From assembly GCF_025717005.1 (NCBI RefSeq), contig NZ_JAOVZU010000006.1, forward strand, positions 140,925 through 204,924: a stretch of 64,000 bases of DNA, given 5' to 3'. The translations under genes and the position numbers were made by a program. The stretch's first letter is position 1. Each line of letters opens with the position of its first letter. The notes beneath the pieces were generated by a model, which was not told the origin of the DNA, searched no databases, and saw nothing but the letters and a program-made list of their open reading frames with translations. The DNA comes from Actinotalea endophytica. Its GTDB lineage: Bacteria > Actinomycetota > Actinomycetes > Actinomycetales > Cellulomonadaceae. This document shows, piece after piece, positions 18,915 to 27,842 of this stretch.

Positions 18915-19409
18915 ATGAGTGAGCCGAAGAACCCGTTCGAGCCGGCCGACGTCGTGTGGCAGCCGGTCTCCGGCCGTCTGGTCACGGTGCGGCTCATCCC
19001 GCTCGGCCTGGTGCTGGGCCTCCCGCTGCTCGGCAGCGCCGCGGCAGCCGCCCTGAGCGGGATCGCAGGGCTGTGGGCGATCCCCGCGGTCCTCGCGCTC
19101 CTCCTGGTCTGGGGTGCCGTGCTGGTGCCCCGTCAGGTCCGCGCCGTCGGCTACGCCGAGCGGGACGACGACCTGCTGATCCGTCGCGGCGTGATGTTCC
19201 GGTCGTTGGTCGTCGTGCCCTACGGGCGGATGCAGTTCGTCGACGTCCACGCCGGACCGCTCGATCGCTGGGCCGGCGTGGCGAGCGTCCAGCTGCACAC
19301 CGCCTCGGCGTCGAGCGACGCCGCGATCCCCGGGCTCGTCCCGGCCGAGGCCGCCCGTCTGCGCGACCGTCTCGCGGCGCGCGGCGAGGCGAGGCTGGCC
19401 GGCCTGTGA
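18915..19409 (+). CDS. PH-domain (bPH2) membrane protein, YdbS-like
   Basis: This 164-residue protein has two adjacent membrane segments (about 33-50 and 54-70) and then a bacterial PH-like domain with the strand pattern RRGVMFRSLVVVPYGRMQFVDV and ASVQLHTAS. The family pairs with YdbT-like proteins, as here; in Bacillus the YdbS-YdbT pair has been linked to secreted-antimicrobial resistance, which may not transfer. I chose the ATG at 18915, nine bases after GGGAGG; the ATG at 18906 would leave no spacing. The stop overlaps the next start (GTGA). Confidence 0.85.
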   Translation: MSEPKNPFEPADVVWQPVSGRLVTVRLIPLGLVLGLPLLGSAAAAALSGIAGLWAIPAVLALLLVWGAVLVPRQVRAVGYAERDDDLLIRRGVMFRSLVVVPYGRMQFVDVHAGPLDRWAGVASVQLHTASASSDAAIPGLVPAEAARLRDRLAARGEARLAGL

Positions 19410-20956
19410 GCGGTCGGGGGGCCATGCCGCAGGACCCGCCCACCGGTCTGACCTGGCAGCGGGTGCACCCCGTGACGCCTCTGGTCAGCGGGTGGAAGGT
19501 GTTCGCGGTCCTGCTGGTGATCGCGGCGCAGCAGCTCGACTTCGACCCGTCGAACCTGACCGAGCTGGTCAGGCTCGCCGGACTCGCCACGATCGTGGCC
19601 GGCGTCGCCGTGGTCGTGCTGATCGGGTTCGCGTGGTCGGCGCTCGCGTGGCGGATGACCCGCTACGCGATCGACGACGAGACCATCTACCTCCAGTCCG
19701 GTGTGGTGTTCCGCCGCCAGCGCGCGGCGCGCCTGGACCGGATCCAGGGGATCGACACCATCCAGCCGCTGCTGGCGCGGATGTTCGGGCTCACCGAGCT
19801 GAAGATCGAGGTGGCCGGCGGGCAGGACTCGGCCGTACGCCTGGCCTTCCTGCGCGACGACGAGGCCCAGCGGCTGCGCAACGAGCTGCTCGCCCGGGCG
19901 GCCGGTCTCGAGGTCGGCTCGGCCCGCGAGGGCGGCGCTCCGACACCGGTCGCGGCAGCCCCGGAACGGGAGCTCGTCGTGGTGCCGCCGGCCAGGGTCG
20001 TGCTGGGCCTGGTGCGCTCGGGGGCCGCGATCGTCGCGGTGCTGGTCCTCGTGGCGAGCCTGGCCGTGATGATCGGCACGCACCAGCCGGCCGTCTTCCT
20101 GACGATGATCCCCGCCGTGATCGCCTCCGGGAGCTTCGTGTGGACCCGGTTCAGCAGCGAGTTCAACTTCCGGCTCGCGCAGTCCCCGGACGGCATCCGT
20201 CTGCGTCACGGGTTGCTCGAGGCTCGCGCGCAGACCGTGCCGCCCGGCCGGGTGCAGGCGGTCCAGCTCAGCCAGCCCTTGCTGTGGCGGGGGCGTGACT
20301 GGTGGCGGGTCGAGGTGAACATCGCCGGCTACGTCCAGCAGGGCAACCGGCCCCAGGAGACCGTGCTGCTGCCGGTCGCGACGAGGGACGAGGCGATGCT
20401 CGCGCTCTGGCTCGTGCTGCCGGACCTCGGCGCCGAGCGCGCCCGCGAGGTCCTGGACGTCGGGCTGAGCGGCATGGGCCCGGAGGAGGGCTTCGTGGGC
20501 AGCCCGTCCCGGGCCGTCTGGCTGGACCCGCTGGGGTGGCGGCGCAACGGCTACCTGGTCACCGAGCGCGCCCTGCTGGCGCGGACCGGTCGGCTGCACC
20601 GTCGCCTCGTCGTGGTGCCGCACGAGCGGACCCAGTCGATCGGCGTGGCTCAGGGGCCGTGGCAGCGTCGGCTCGCTCTCGCCAGCGTGCAGCTGCACTC
20701 CACGCCCGGTCCGGTGAGCCCCGTCGTGCCGCACCTCGACCAGGCGGCCGCCGGCGAGCTCGTCACGATGCAGGCGTCCCGCGCCCGGCGGGCGCGCAGC
20801 CTCGCCGGGCCCGAGCGCTGGATGGCACGCCCGGAGGCGCAGCCCGGCGGGCACGCGCCGCGTGACCTGCCGGTGGCTCCGCCCGGTCCACCGGCGCCAC
20901 CCGCCCAGCCGGGTCCGACGCCCCCGCCCCCGCCCCCGCCCCCGCCTGCGCCGTGA
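19406..20956 (+). CDS. PH-domain (bPH2) membrane protein, YdbT-like
   Basis: This 516-residue partner of the preceding gene has two pairs of membrane segments (about 28-45, 55-78 and 205-245). Each pair is followed by PH-like beta domains: QSGVVFRRQRAARLDRIQGID, then RLRHGLLEARAQTVPPGRVQAVQ, and a third copy LLARTGRLHRRLVVVPHERTQ. The last 60 residues are Pro-rich and end in a nine-proline run. The GTG at 19406 overlaps the previous stop; the ATG at 19424 is an alternative with a GGGGG stretch before it. Function is unknown; a cell-envelope role is likely from the topology. Confidence 0.83.
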   Translation: MSGRGAMPQDPPTGLTWQRVHPVTPLVSGWKVFAVLLVIAAQQLDFDPSNLTELVRLAGLATIVAGVAVVVLIGFAWSALAWRMTRYAIDDETIYLQSGVVFRRQRAARLDRIQGIDTIQPLLARMFGLTELKIEVAGGQDSAVRLAFLRDDEAQRLRNELLARAAGLEVGSAREGGAPTPVAAAPERELVVVPPARVVLGLVRSGAAIVAVLVLVASLAVMIGTHQPAVFLTMIPAVIASGSFVWTRFSSEFNFRLAQSPDGIRLRHGLLEARAQTVPPGRVQAVQLSQPLLWRGRDWWRVEVNIAGYVQQGNRPQETVLLPVATRDEAMLALWLVLPDLGAERAREVLDVGLSGMGPEEGFVGSPSRAVWLDPLGWRRNGYLVTERALLARTGRLHRRLVVVPHERTQSIGVAQGPWQRRLALASVQLHSTPGPVSPVVPHLDQAAAGELVTMQASRARRARSLAGPERWMARPEAQPGGHAPRDLPVAPPGPPAPPAQPGPTPPPPPPPPPAP

Positions 20957-21903
20957 GCGCGGTCCAGGCGGGCCGGCTCGGGGTCGGCGTGGTGGGCGCG
21001 GGCCGGGTCGGAGCAGTTCTCGGCAACGCCCTGCGTGCGGTCGGGCACGCGGTGGTCGGTGCGAGCGGGATCTCCGAGGCGAGCCGCGAGCGGATCGGGG
21101 CCCTGCTGCCCGGGGTGCCCGAGCTCGAGGTGCCGCAGGTCGTCGAGCGGGCCGAGCTGGTCCTGCTGACCGTGCCGGACGACGCGCTGCCCGGCCTCGT
21201 CGAGGGTCTCGCCGCGACCGGCGCCTGGCAGCCGGGCCAGATCGTGGTGCACACCTCCGGCGCGTCCGGCACGGGCGTGCTGGCGCCGGCCGCGCGGGCC
21301 GGGGCGATCACGATCGCGCTGCACCCCGCGATGACCTTCACGGGCACCTCGCTGGACCTCGCGCGGCTGCCCGGCTGCACGGTCGCCGTCACCGCCGCCG
21401 CACCCGTGCTGCCGATCGGCCAGGCCCTGGTCGTCGAGCTCGGTGCCGAGCCGGTGGTGGTCGCGGAGGAGCAGCGGCCGCTGTACCACGCGGCCCTGGC
21501 GCACGCCGCCAACCACCTCGCCGTGCTCGTCGCCCAGGCCGCCGACGCGCTGCGGGCCGCCGGGGTCGACGACGCGGACCGGGTGCTCGGCCCGTTGCTG
21601 TCCGCCGCGCTGGACGGCGCGGTGCGTTCCGCCGCCGCGGGCGTCGCGGCCCCGGGTGGGGTGGCCTCGCTGACCGGACCGGTCGTGCGCGGCGACGCCG
21701 GCACGGTCCGCGCCCACGTCCGGGTGCTCGGCGAGCTCGCCGGGAACCGTCCGGACGCGGCGGACGTCGTGGTCGCGTACCGCGCGTTGGCCCGCTCCGC
21801 GACGGCCCGCGCGCTGCGCGGTGGACGGATCGACGCGGGCCAGGCCGAGCGCCTGCTGGACGCCCTCGAGCCCACCGGGCCCGACCCTGAGGAGGATCGA
21901 TGA
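20953..21903 (+). CDS. Rossmann-fold dehydrogenase with DUF2520 domain
   Basis: This 316-residue protein has an N-terminal NAD(P)-binding fold ([18 protein letters not shown], near residues 10-27) and the all-helical DUF2520 C-terminal half ([20 protein letters not shown]). The overall layout matches 6-phosphogluconate or ketopantoate reductase types. Its start overlaps the PH-protein stop and its stop overlaps the panC start. That position, together with the lack of panE here, makes ketopantoate reduction a reasonable hypothesis. The fold is well supported; the reaction is inferred only. Confidence 0.85.
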   Translation: MSAVQAGRLGVGVVGAGRVGAVLGNALRAVGHAVVGASGISEASRERIGALLPGVPELEVPQVVERAELVLLTVPDDALPGLVEGLAATGAWQPGQIVVHTSGASGTGVLAPAARAGAITIALHPAMTFTGTSLDLARLPGCTVAVTAAAPVLPIGQALVVELGAEPVVVAEEQRPLYHAALAHAANHLAVLVAQAADALRAAGVDDADRVLGPLLSAALDGAVRSAAAGVAAPGGVASLTGPVVRGDAGTVRAHVRVLGELAGNRPDAADVVVAYRALARSATARALRGGRIDAGQAERLLDALEPTGPDPEEDR

Positions 21904-22784
21904 GAGTCGTCAGCACCAAGGCGGAGCTCGCGGACGCGCTCGCCGCGCTGCCCGGGCGCCGCGCCGTGGTGATGACCATGGGTGCGCTGCACGAGGGGCA
22001 CCTCACGCTCGTGCGCACCGCCCGCACCCTCGCGGACGTCGTGGTCGTCACGATCTTCGTGAACCCGTTGCAGTTCGGGCCGACCGAGGACCTGGCGCGC
22101 TACCCGCGTGACCTCGAGGGCGACGTGGCCAAGCTCGCCGGTGCCGGCGCGGACCTCGTCTTCGCACCGGGTGTGGCCGAGGTGTACCCGACCCCGGCGG
22201 TGGTCACGGTCAGCGCCGGCCGGGTCGGCGAGGTGCTCGAGGGGGAGTTCCGGCCCGCGCACATGGACGGGGTGCTCACCGTGGTGCTCAAGCTGCTGCA
22301 CCTCACGGCACCCGACGTCGCGCTGTTCGGCCAGAAGGACGCCCAGCAGCTCGCGGCGATCCGCCGGATGGTGGCGGACCTCGACCTGGGTGTGGAGATC
22401 GTCGGCGTGCCCATCGTGCGCGAACCGGACGGCCTCGCGCTCTCCTCGCGGAACGCCTACCTCGCACCCGACGAGCGGACGGTGGCCCTCGCGCTGTCCC
22501 GCGCGCTCGCCGCCGGTGCTGACCTGGCGGCCGCGGGCGGCGGTCCGCGGGCGGTGCACGCGGCCGCGGCGGAGGTGCTCGCCGCCGAGCCGGGCGTCGT
22601 CCTGGACTACCTCGCGCTGGTCGACCCCGCGCTCGACCCGCTGCCGGAGGGGTACCGTGGTTCGGCCCTCCTGCTCGTGGCCGGGCGGGTGGGGACCACG
22701 CGCCTGATCGACAACGTGGTGATCGACATCGCGGGGATCGACGTCGCGGGCGCCGGGTCGGTCGAGAGCAACGAGGAGCACTGA
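21900..22784 (+). CDS. panC: Pantoate--beta-alanine ligase
   Basis: PanC joins pantoate and beta-alanine with ATP to make pantothenate, the coenzyme A precursor. The 294-residue protein has the nucleotidyltransferase HxGH region [14 protein letters not shown] near residue 25, [31 protein letters not shown] and the [10 protein letters not shown] signature. The ATG overlaps the DUF2520 stop by four bases and its stop shares one base with the panD start, so the product of PanD is used by the enzyme encoded immediately before it. panB is not in the window. Confidence 0.95.
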   Translation: MRVVSTKAELADALAALPGRRAVVMTMGALHEGHLTLVRTARTLADVVVVTIFVNPLQFGPTEDLARYPRDLEGDVAKLAGAGADLVFAPGVAEVYPTPAVVTVSAGRVGEVLEGEFRPAHMDGVLTVVLKLLHLTAPDVALFGQKDAQQLAAIRRMVADLDLGVEIVGVPIVREPDGLALSSRNAYLAPDERTVALALSRALAAGADLAAAGGGPRAVHAAAAEVLAAEPGVVLDYLALVDPALDPLPEGYRGSALLLVAGRVGTTRLIDNVVIDIAGIDVAGAGSVESNEEH

Positions 22785-23215
22785 TGTCCACCGGTCGTCT
22801 TCGCACGATGATGACGGGCAAGATCCACCGCGCCCGGATCACCCACGCGGACCTGGACTACGTCGGGTCGATCACGATCGACGCCGACCTCATGGCCGCT
22901 GCCGACATCCTGCCCGGTGAGCAGGTGGACGTCGTCGACGTCACCAACGGTGCGCGGCTGACCACGTACGCGATCCCGGGCGAGCCCGGCAGCGGCGTGC
23001 TCGGGATCAACGGCGCCGCGGCGCACCTCGTCGAGCCCGACGACCTGGTGATCGTGATCGCCTACGGGCAGCTCTCCGACGTGGAGGCGCGCACGTACAC
23101 GCCCAGGGTCGTCCACGTGGACTCGGGCAACCGCATCGTCGACCTCGGGACCGACCCCGGGGTGCCGCAGCCGGGTCTGAAGACCTCGGCGGTGCCCTGG
23201 GACGGGCACCGGTGA
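22784..23215 (+). CDS. panD: Aspartate 1-decarboxylase
   Basis: PanD decarboxylates L-aspartate to beta-alanine. The proenzyme is self-cleaved between Gly and Ser in YVGSITID (about residues 27-28), which creates the pyruvoyl cofactor. The 143-residue protein also shows [22 protein letters not shown] and [10 protein letters not shown]. It is slightly longer at the N-terminus than many homologues: Met9 or Met10 is the usual first residue, but the ATG at 22784 has GAGGAG upstream and couples to panC. The stop overlaps the nadB start (GTGA). Confidence 0.95.
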   Translation: MSTGRLRTMMTGKIHRARITHADLDYVGSITIDADLMAAADILPGEQVDVVDVTNGARLTTYAIPGEPGSGVLGINGAAAHLVEPDDLVIVIAYGQLSDVEARTYTPRVVHVDSGNRIVDLGTDPGVPQPGLKTSAVPWDGHR

Positions 23216-24894
23216 GGCTCGCCCGGCGCCTTGCCGGACCTCAGCCGGGCTGGACCGCGCACGCCGACGCGATCGTCGTCGGGTCAGGGGTCGCGGGTCT
23301 GACGGCGGCACTGCGGCTGCGGTCTCGCGTCCCTCGCGTGCTGCTGGTCACCAAGGGGCCGCTCGCGTCGGGGTCGACGGTCTGGGCACAGGGTGGCATC
23401 GCCGCCGCGCTCGACCCGGAGGACAGCCCCGAGGCCCATCTCAGCGACACGCTGGTCGCCGGTGCCGGGCTCTGTGACCGGGGCGCCGTGGAGGTGCTGG
23501 TCACCGAGGGTCCGGACCGCGTCCGTGAGCTCATGGCGCTCGGCGCCAGGTTCGACACCGACTCCGACGGCGGCATCTCGCTGACCCGCGAGGGCGGGCA
23601 CCACGCCGACCGGATCGCGCACGCGGGCGGTGACGCGACCGGCGCCGAGATCTCCAGGGCCCTCGTCGCGCAGCTCGAGGCGGTGCGCAACGACCCGGGC
23701 ATCGAGGTGCTCGAGAACGCCCTGGTGCTCGACCTGCTGACCGCGGCGCCGGACGCCGACGGCCGGCCCGGGCCGGTGTGCGGCGTGACGCTGCACGTCA
23801 TCGGCGCGGGCCAGCGGGACGGCGTGGGCGCCGCCCTGGCCCCGGCCGTGATCCTGGCGACCGGCGGGATCGGGCAGGTCTACCCGTCCTCGACCAACCC
23901 GGTGCAGGCGACGGGCGACGGGCTGGCGGCCGCGCTGCGGGCCGGTGCGTCGGTGGCGGACGTGGAGTTCGTGCAGTTCCACCCGACCGTGCTGTGGCTG
24001 GGGTCGGGCGTGAAGGGGCAGCTCACCCTGGTGTCCGAGGCGGTGCGGGGCGAGGGCGCCATGCTGCTGGACACCGACGGCCTGCGGTTCATGCCCGAGG
24101 TGCACCCGATGGCGGAGCTCGCGCCGCGGGACGTGGTCGCGCACGCGATCGTGCGGCGGATGGCGGAGACGTCCTCGGACCACGTGTTCCTCGACGCGCG
24201 GCACCTGGGGGCGGACTTCCTGCGTGCGAGGTTCCCGACCATCGACGAGAGCCTGCGGGCCGAGGGCATCGACCTGGCGACCGACCTGGTCCCGGTGGCC
24301 CCGGCCCAGCACTACCACTCGGGTGGCGTGCTGACCGACCTGCGTGGGCGCTCGGACCTCGAGGGGCTGTACGCGGCGGGCGAGGCGGCGTGCACCGGTG
24401 TGCACGGCGCGAACCGGCTCGCCTCGAACTCGTTGCTCGAGGGACTCGTCTACGCCTACCGCGCGGCGGCCGACGTGGCCTCCCGGGTCGCCGATCGCGA
24501 CCTGGTGCAGCGCGAGCCGGTGGAGCGTGACGGGGTCGCGCTGGTCGCGGCGCCGACCCGGAGCCGGGTCCAGCGTCTCGCGGCTCAGGGGCCCGGCGTG
24601 ATCCGCACGGCTGCGGGTCTCGAGCGCGCGGCCCAGGCGCTCGCCGCCGTGCCGACCCACGCGCACGAGGTGCCGGGGGTCCAGGCGACCCCGCAGGCGG
24701 CCGAGTGGGAGACCACGAACCTGCACCAGGTGGCGACGCTGCTGACGCTCACGGCGCTGCGGCGCGAGGAGTCCCGCGGCGGGCACTACCGCGAGGACTT
24801 CCCGGAGACCTCACCGGCCTGGCGTGCCCGGCAGGTCGTCCGGCTCACCCCCGACGCCGAGCCCGAGATCGCGCTCGCCCCCGTCGCCGACTGA
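23212..24894 (+). CDS. nadB: L-aspartate oxidase
   Basis: NadB is an FAD enzyme that oxidises L-aspartate to iminoaspartate, the first step of de novo NAD synthesis. The 560-residue protein has the FAD motif [16 protein letters not shown], the [13 protein letters not shown] loop, [28 protein letters not shown] and the succinate-dehydrogenase-like [13 protein letters not shown]. The GTG start overlaps the panD stop. PanD and NadB both draw on aspartate. The next enzymes of the pathway are usually adjacent; here nadC is 3.4 kb away beyond a leftward sulfur module and nadA is absent. Confidence 0.94.
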   Translation: MRLARRLAGPQPGWTAHADAIVVGSGVAGLTAALRLRSRVPRVLLVTKGPLASGSTVWAQGGIAAALDPEDSPEAHLSDTLVAGAGLCDRGAVEVLVTEGPDRVRELMALGARFDTDSDGGISLTREGGHHADRIAHAGGDATGAEISRALVAQLEAVRNDPGIEVLENALVLDLLTAAPDADGRPGPVCGVTLHVIGAGQRDGVGAALAPAVILATGGIGQVYPSSTNPVQATGDGLAAALRAGASVADVEFVQFHPTVLWLGSGVKGQLTLVSEAVRGEGAMLLDTDGLRFMPEVHPMAELAPRDVVAHAIVRRMAETSSDHVFLDARHLGADFLRARFPTIDESLRAEGIDLATDLVPVAPAQHYHSGGVLTDLRGRSDLEGLYAAGEAACTGVHGANRLASNSLLEGLVYAYRAAADVASRVADRDLVQREPVERDGVALVAAPTRSRVQRLAAQGPGVIRTAAGLERAAQALAAVPTHAHEVPGVQATPQAAEWETTNLHQVATLLTLTALRREESRGGHYREDFPETSPAWRARQVVRLTPDAEPEIALAPVAD

Positions 24895-24936
24895 GCCACC
24901 AGGCTCCTCACACGCCCGGCACCGCTCGCGCCGCGA

Positions 24937-25010
24937 CGCCGAGTTCGCTGGTGGGCGCCGAGTTCGCTGGACCTGACCAGCGAACTCGGCGACGGTCAGC
25001 GAACGCGGCG
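24937..25010. repeat. Two direct and two inverted copies of a 15-bp unit; terminator between convergent genes
   Basis: CGCCGAGTTCGCTGG occurs at 24937-24951 and 24956-24970. Its perfect inverse complement is at 24977-24991, and a copy with one mismatch is at 24997-25010. The inner pair can form a 15-bp stem with a six-base loop; the outer pair can extend it or form an alternative stem. It lies just past the nadB stop and just past the stop of the leftward gene at 25032, so it probably ends transcription from both sides. A run of nine G follows (25014-25022). Confidence 0.75.
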
Positions 25011-25031
25011 CCCGGGGGGGGGTGGTGGGTC

Positions 25032-26711
25032 TCAGCCGACCTCGAGGACCAGCTCGGGCAGCGCGGCGCGCAGGGTGAGCATGCCGCCGGAGAGGTTCGC
25101 CGAGTCGAGGCCCGCCTGGTCGAGGACGCGGTGGGCCAGGTACGAGCGGAAACCGCTCGCGCAGTGCACCCGCACGGGACGGCCCTCGGCGGCCTCGCGG
25201 ATCTCCTCGAGCCGGGCCCGGACCTCGGTGTGCGGCACGTTGAGCGCCTTGGGCAGGTGCCCGCGGCGGTACTCGCCGGCCGAACGGACGTCGAGGATCA
25301 GCGCGGTGTCCATGACCTCGTCGAGCTGGTGCGGGTACCAGAGGGTCAGCGTCCCGTCGAGGACGTTCTGCGCGACCATGCCGGCCATGTTGACCGCGTC
25401 CTTGGCCGAGCCGTAAGGCGGGGCGTACGCGAGCTCGAGCTCGGCCACGTCGTCCATGGTCATGCCCGCGGCGAGCGCGGTGGCGAACACGTCGATCCGC
25501 TTGTCCACGCCGGCGCGCCCGACGGCCTGGGCGCCGAGCAGGCGGCCGTCCGGCGCGAACATCACCGTCATGTGCAGCTGCTCGGAGCCGGGGAAGTAGC
25601 CCGCGTGGTGGCCCGGGTGGGTGTGCACCACGTGGTGCTCGATGCCGGCGCGCTGCAGCTGGTGCTGGCTGGCGCCGGTGACCGCGGCGGTCAGGCCGAA
25701 CACGCGGACCACCGCGGTGCCGATCACCGGGCGCGCCTCGGTGGCCTCGGTCAGCCGGCCCATGATCGAGTCCGCAGCGCGGCGGCCCTGACGGTTGGCC
25801 GGGCCGGCCAGCGGGATCGGGCCGAGCGCGCCGGTCACGCCGTGCCGCACAGCGGTCGCGTCGCCGACCGCCCAGATGTGCCGGTCCGAGGTGCGCTGCG
25901 CGGTGTCCACGACGATCGCACCCTGCTCGGTCAGCTCCAGGCCCGCGCCGGCCGCGAGGTGGGTGTCCGGCCGCACGCCGACCGAGAGCACCACGACGTC
26001 GGCGGCGAGCACCGTGCCGTCGGACAGCTCGACCTCGACGGCGTGGTCGGCGCCGCGGGTCGGTCGCACGCCCTGCGCGGCGACCCCGACGTGCGTGGTC
26101 ACGCCGTGCGCGCTGAGCTCGTCGTCGAGCAGGCTGGCCAGCTCGGCGTCCAGCGGCGGCAGGACGTGCGGCGCGAGGTCGACGAGGTCGACGTCGAGAC
26201 CGCGCTCGCGCAGGGCCTCGGCGGCCTCCAGGCCGATGAACCCGGCGCCGAGCACGACGGCCCGGGACGCGGAGTCGGTGAGCAGCGCGCGGATCGCGTC
26301 GGCGTCCGGGACGCTGCGCAGGGTGTGCACCTGCGGCAGGTCGAGACCGTCGATCGGCGGGCGGACGGCGGCGGCGCCGGGGGCGAGCACGAGTGCGTCG
26401 TAGTCGACGACGTCGGTGCCGTCGTGCGGGAGCCGCACGGTGACCTGCTTGGCGTCCGGGTCGATCGAGACGACCTCGTGGCCGGTGCGCACGTCGAGGT
26501 TGAGCGCGGCGCGCAGCGACGCGGGGGTCTGCAGCAGGAGGGAGGCGCGGTCGGCGATCTCGCCACCGACGTGGTACGGCAGTCCGCAGTTGGCGAACGA
26601 CACGTAGTCGCCGCGCTCGAGGACGACGATCTCGGCGTCCTCGTCCAGGCGGCGGGCCCGGGCCGCGGCGCTCATCCCTCCGGCGACACCGCCGACGACA
26701 ACGATCCTCAT
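25032..26711 (-). CDS. CoA-disulfide reductase / persulfide reductase with C-terminal rhodanese domain
   Basis: This 559-residue flavoprotein joins a pyridine-nucleotide disulfide oxidoreductase to a rhodanese. The FAD motif VVVGGVAGGMSAAARAR is at 4-20, the redox Cys42 is in SFANCGLPY, and the NAD(P) motif is VVLGAGFIGLEAAEAL. The C-terminal rhodanese domain (about 455-559) has Cys517 in HCASGFRS. Known fusions reduce CoA-disulfide or CoA-persulfide and so detoxify reactive sulfur. ATG 26711 follows GAGGA at good spacing. The gene has its own operator 130 bases upstream, matching the operator of the adjacent rhodanese-regulator unit. Confidence 0.88.
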   Translation of the reverse strand: MRIVVVGGVAGGMSAAARARRLDEDAEIVVLERGDYVSFANCGLPYHVGGEIADRASLLLQTPASLRAALNLDVRTGHEVVSIDPDAKQVTVRLPHDGTDVVDYDALVLAPGAAAVRPPIDGLDLPQVHTLRSVPDADAIRALLTDSASRAVVLGAGFIGLEAAEALRERGLDVDLVDLAPHVLPPLDAELASLLDDELSAHGVTTHVGVAAQGVRPTRGADHAVEVELSDGTVLAADVVVLSVGVRPDTHLAAGAGLELTEQGAIVVDTAQRTSDRHIWAVGDATAVRHGVTGALGPIPLAGPANRQGRRAADSIMGRLTEATEARPVIGTAVVRVFGLTAAVTGASQHQLQRAGIEHHVVHTHPGHHAGYFPGSEQLHMTVMFAPDGRLLGAQAVGRAGVDKRIDVFATALAAGMTMDDVAELELAYAPPYGSAKDAVNMAGMVAQNVLDGTLTLWYPHQLDEVMDTALILDVRSAGEYRRGHLPKALNVPHTEVRARLEEIREAAEGRPVRVHCASGFRSYLAHRVLDQAGLDSANLSGGMLTLRAALPELVLEVG

Positions 26712-26843
26712 GGTGGTCCTCACTGGTCGGTCGGCTCGAGCCGACGAACGGTCACTGGCCGCATCGTGCCGTCGAGGCTACGGCCCGGGCACGACGAAGG
26801 GTGGGCACCTGGCCCACCCCGTTGCGGTTCCTCGGCACCAACC

Positions 26844-26863
26844 ATATACCCCGGGGGGTATAT
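26844..26863 (-). promoter_or_regulatory. CstR/CsoR-type operator of the CoA-disulfide reductase gene
   Basis: ATATACC-CCGGGG-GGTATAT is a 7-bp perfect dyad around a 6-base centre. Its core, ATACC-N6-GGTAT, is identical in form to the site at 28200-28215. CsoR-family repressors, including the persulfide sensor CstR, bind C/G-rich centres flanked by AT like this. On the minus strand a -10-like TATGGT (26846-26841) overlaps it, so a bound repressor should block transcription. The site is well supported; the bound protein is inferred from the gene at 27518. Confidence 0.78.
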
Positions 26864-26882
26864 TTCCGACAGTCCGAAGGTC

Positions 26883-27521
26883 CTAGTCCGGCACCGGGCG
26901 GACGGCCTCGACGACCGTGTCCAGCGCATCCCGGTCGGCCCCGGCGACGCTGCGGCGGACGATCTCGGCGCGCTCGACCCGCAGGCCGGCGCCGGTCAGG
27001 ACCTCGGCGACCTCGTCCGGGTCGGTGAGCACCTCGTGCCGGCGCGGTCCGCCCACCCCGGCGGTGAGGTTCGTCCGGTCGTGGCCGACGAGCAGGAGCC
27101 GCCCACCGGGCGCCAGTGCGCTCGCCGACAGCTCGAGCGTGCTGCGGGCCTGGTCCGGCGGCAGGTGGACGAAGCTCAGCAGCACCAGGTCGGCCGAGCC
27201 GGGCTCGGGGCGATCGGTGCTGACGTCGGCGACCGCCCACCGGATCGGGCCGGGCAGCGCGCCGTCGGCCGCGAGCCGCTCCGCCGTCTCGCGACCTCGC
27301 TCGACCGCGACCGCGGAGAAGTCGACCGCGTCGACGGACCAGCCCAGGCCGGCGAGCCAGATCGAGTGCCGGCCGTCGCCGCAGGCGACGTCACGCGCGC
27401 GGCCGGGCGGCAGCGCGCTCACGACCTCGCGGACCGTGACGTTCGGTCCGGCGTGCCAGGGCGAGCCCTGGGCGTAGCGCTGGTCCCAGTCGGCCGCGGT
27501 GCCCCGGGCCGGGTCGGTCAC
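26883..27521 (-). CDS. Class I SAM-dependent methyltransferase (TehB-like)
   Basis: This 212-residue protein has the SAM-binding motif ARDVACGDGRHSIWLAGLGW, VDAVDFSAVAVERGR and the later LVLLSFVHLPPD, the order of TehB/thiopurine-type class I methyltransferases. The N-terminal WDQRYAQGSPWHAGPN is also typical. The GTG start overlaps the regulator stop by four bases, so sensor and enzyme are made together. In that setting the acceptor may be a sulfide, thiol or selenium compound; this is inference from neighbours, and the sequence does not fix the acceptor. An open frame runs further upstream, but only inside the regulator gene. Confidence 0.82.
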   Translation of the reverse strand: MTDPARGTAADWDQRYAQGSPWHAGPNVTVREVVSALPPGRARDVACGDGRHSIWLAGLGWSVDAVDFSAVAVERGRETAERLAADGALPGPIRWAVADVSTDRPEPGSADLVLLSFVHLPPDQARSTLELSASALAPGGRLLLVGHDRTNLTAGVGGPRRHEVLTDPDEVAEVLTGAGLRVERAEIVRRSVAGADRDALDTVVEAVRPVPD

Positions 27522-27835
27522 GCGAGCGAGAGGAACAGCTTCTGGAGCTTGGCGCGGTCCACGCCCGCGGCCTCGTCGCCGCGGGTGATGCACTGCTCGA
27601 GCCCGGAGGCGATGATGACGAAGCCCGCGCGGTCGAGCGCCTTGGACGCTGCCGACAGCTGGGTCACCACGTCGGCGCAGTCGGCCCCGGACTCCAGCAG
27701 CTTGAGCACGCCGCCGATCTGTCCCTGGGCGCGGCGGAGCCGGTGGATGACCGCGGTCAGCTCCTCGGGGTCGAGCTGCATGCCTACCTCCGAACCGCGC
27801 GGCTTCTGCTGCGCCGTCGACGACTCCTCGGCCAT
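27518..27835 (-). CDS. CsoR-family repressor, CstR (persulfide-sensor) type
   Basis: This 105-residue all-helical DUF156 protein has HRLRRAQGQIGGVLKLLESG, with Arg and Gln residues that contact DNA. Cys53 and Cys82 are 29 residues apart, the spacing of CsoR and CstR. The His of copper-sensing CsoR, four residues before the second Cys, is Gly78 here. Losing that ligand while keeping both Cys is the CstR pattern, where persulfides bridge the two thiols and release DNA. I chose the ATG at 27835; a GTG six bases upstream is possible. It sits between rhodanese and methyltransferase genes and has two matching operators nearby. Confidence 0.85.
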   Translation of the reverse strand: MAEESSTAQQKPRGSEVGMQLDPEELTAVIHRLRRAQGQIGGVLKLLESGADCADVVTQLSAASKALDRAGFVIIASGLEQCITRGDEAAGVDRAKLQKLFLSLA

Positions 27836-27842
27836 GCTCACC

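Noticed and set aside
24937-25022. Inverted repeats as ends of a mobile element
   Set aside because: The copies are within 74 bases with nothing between them and lie between convergent genes; a terminator is the simpler reading.
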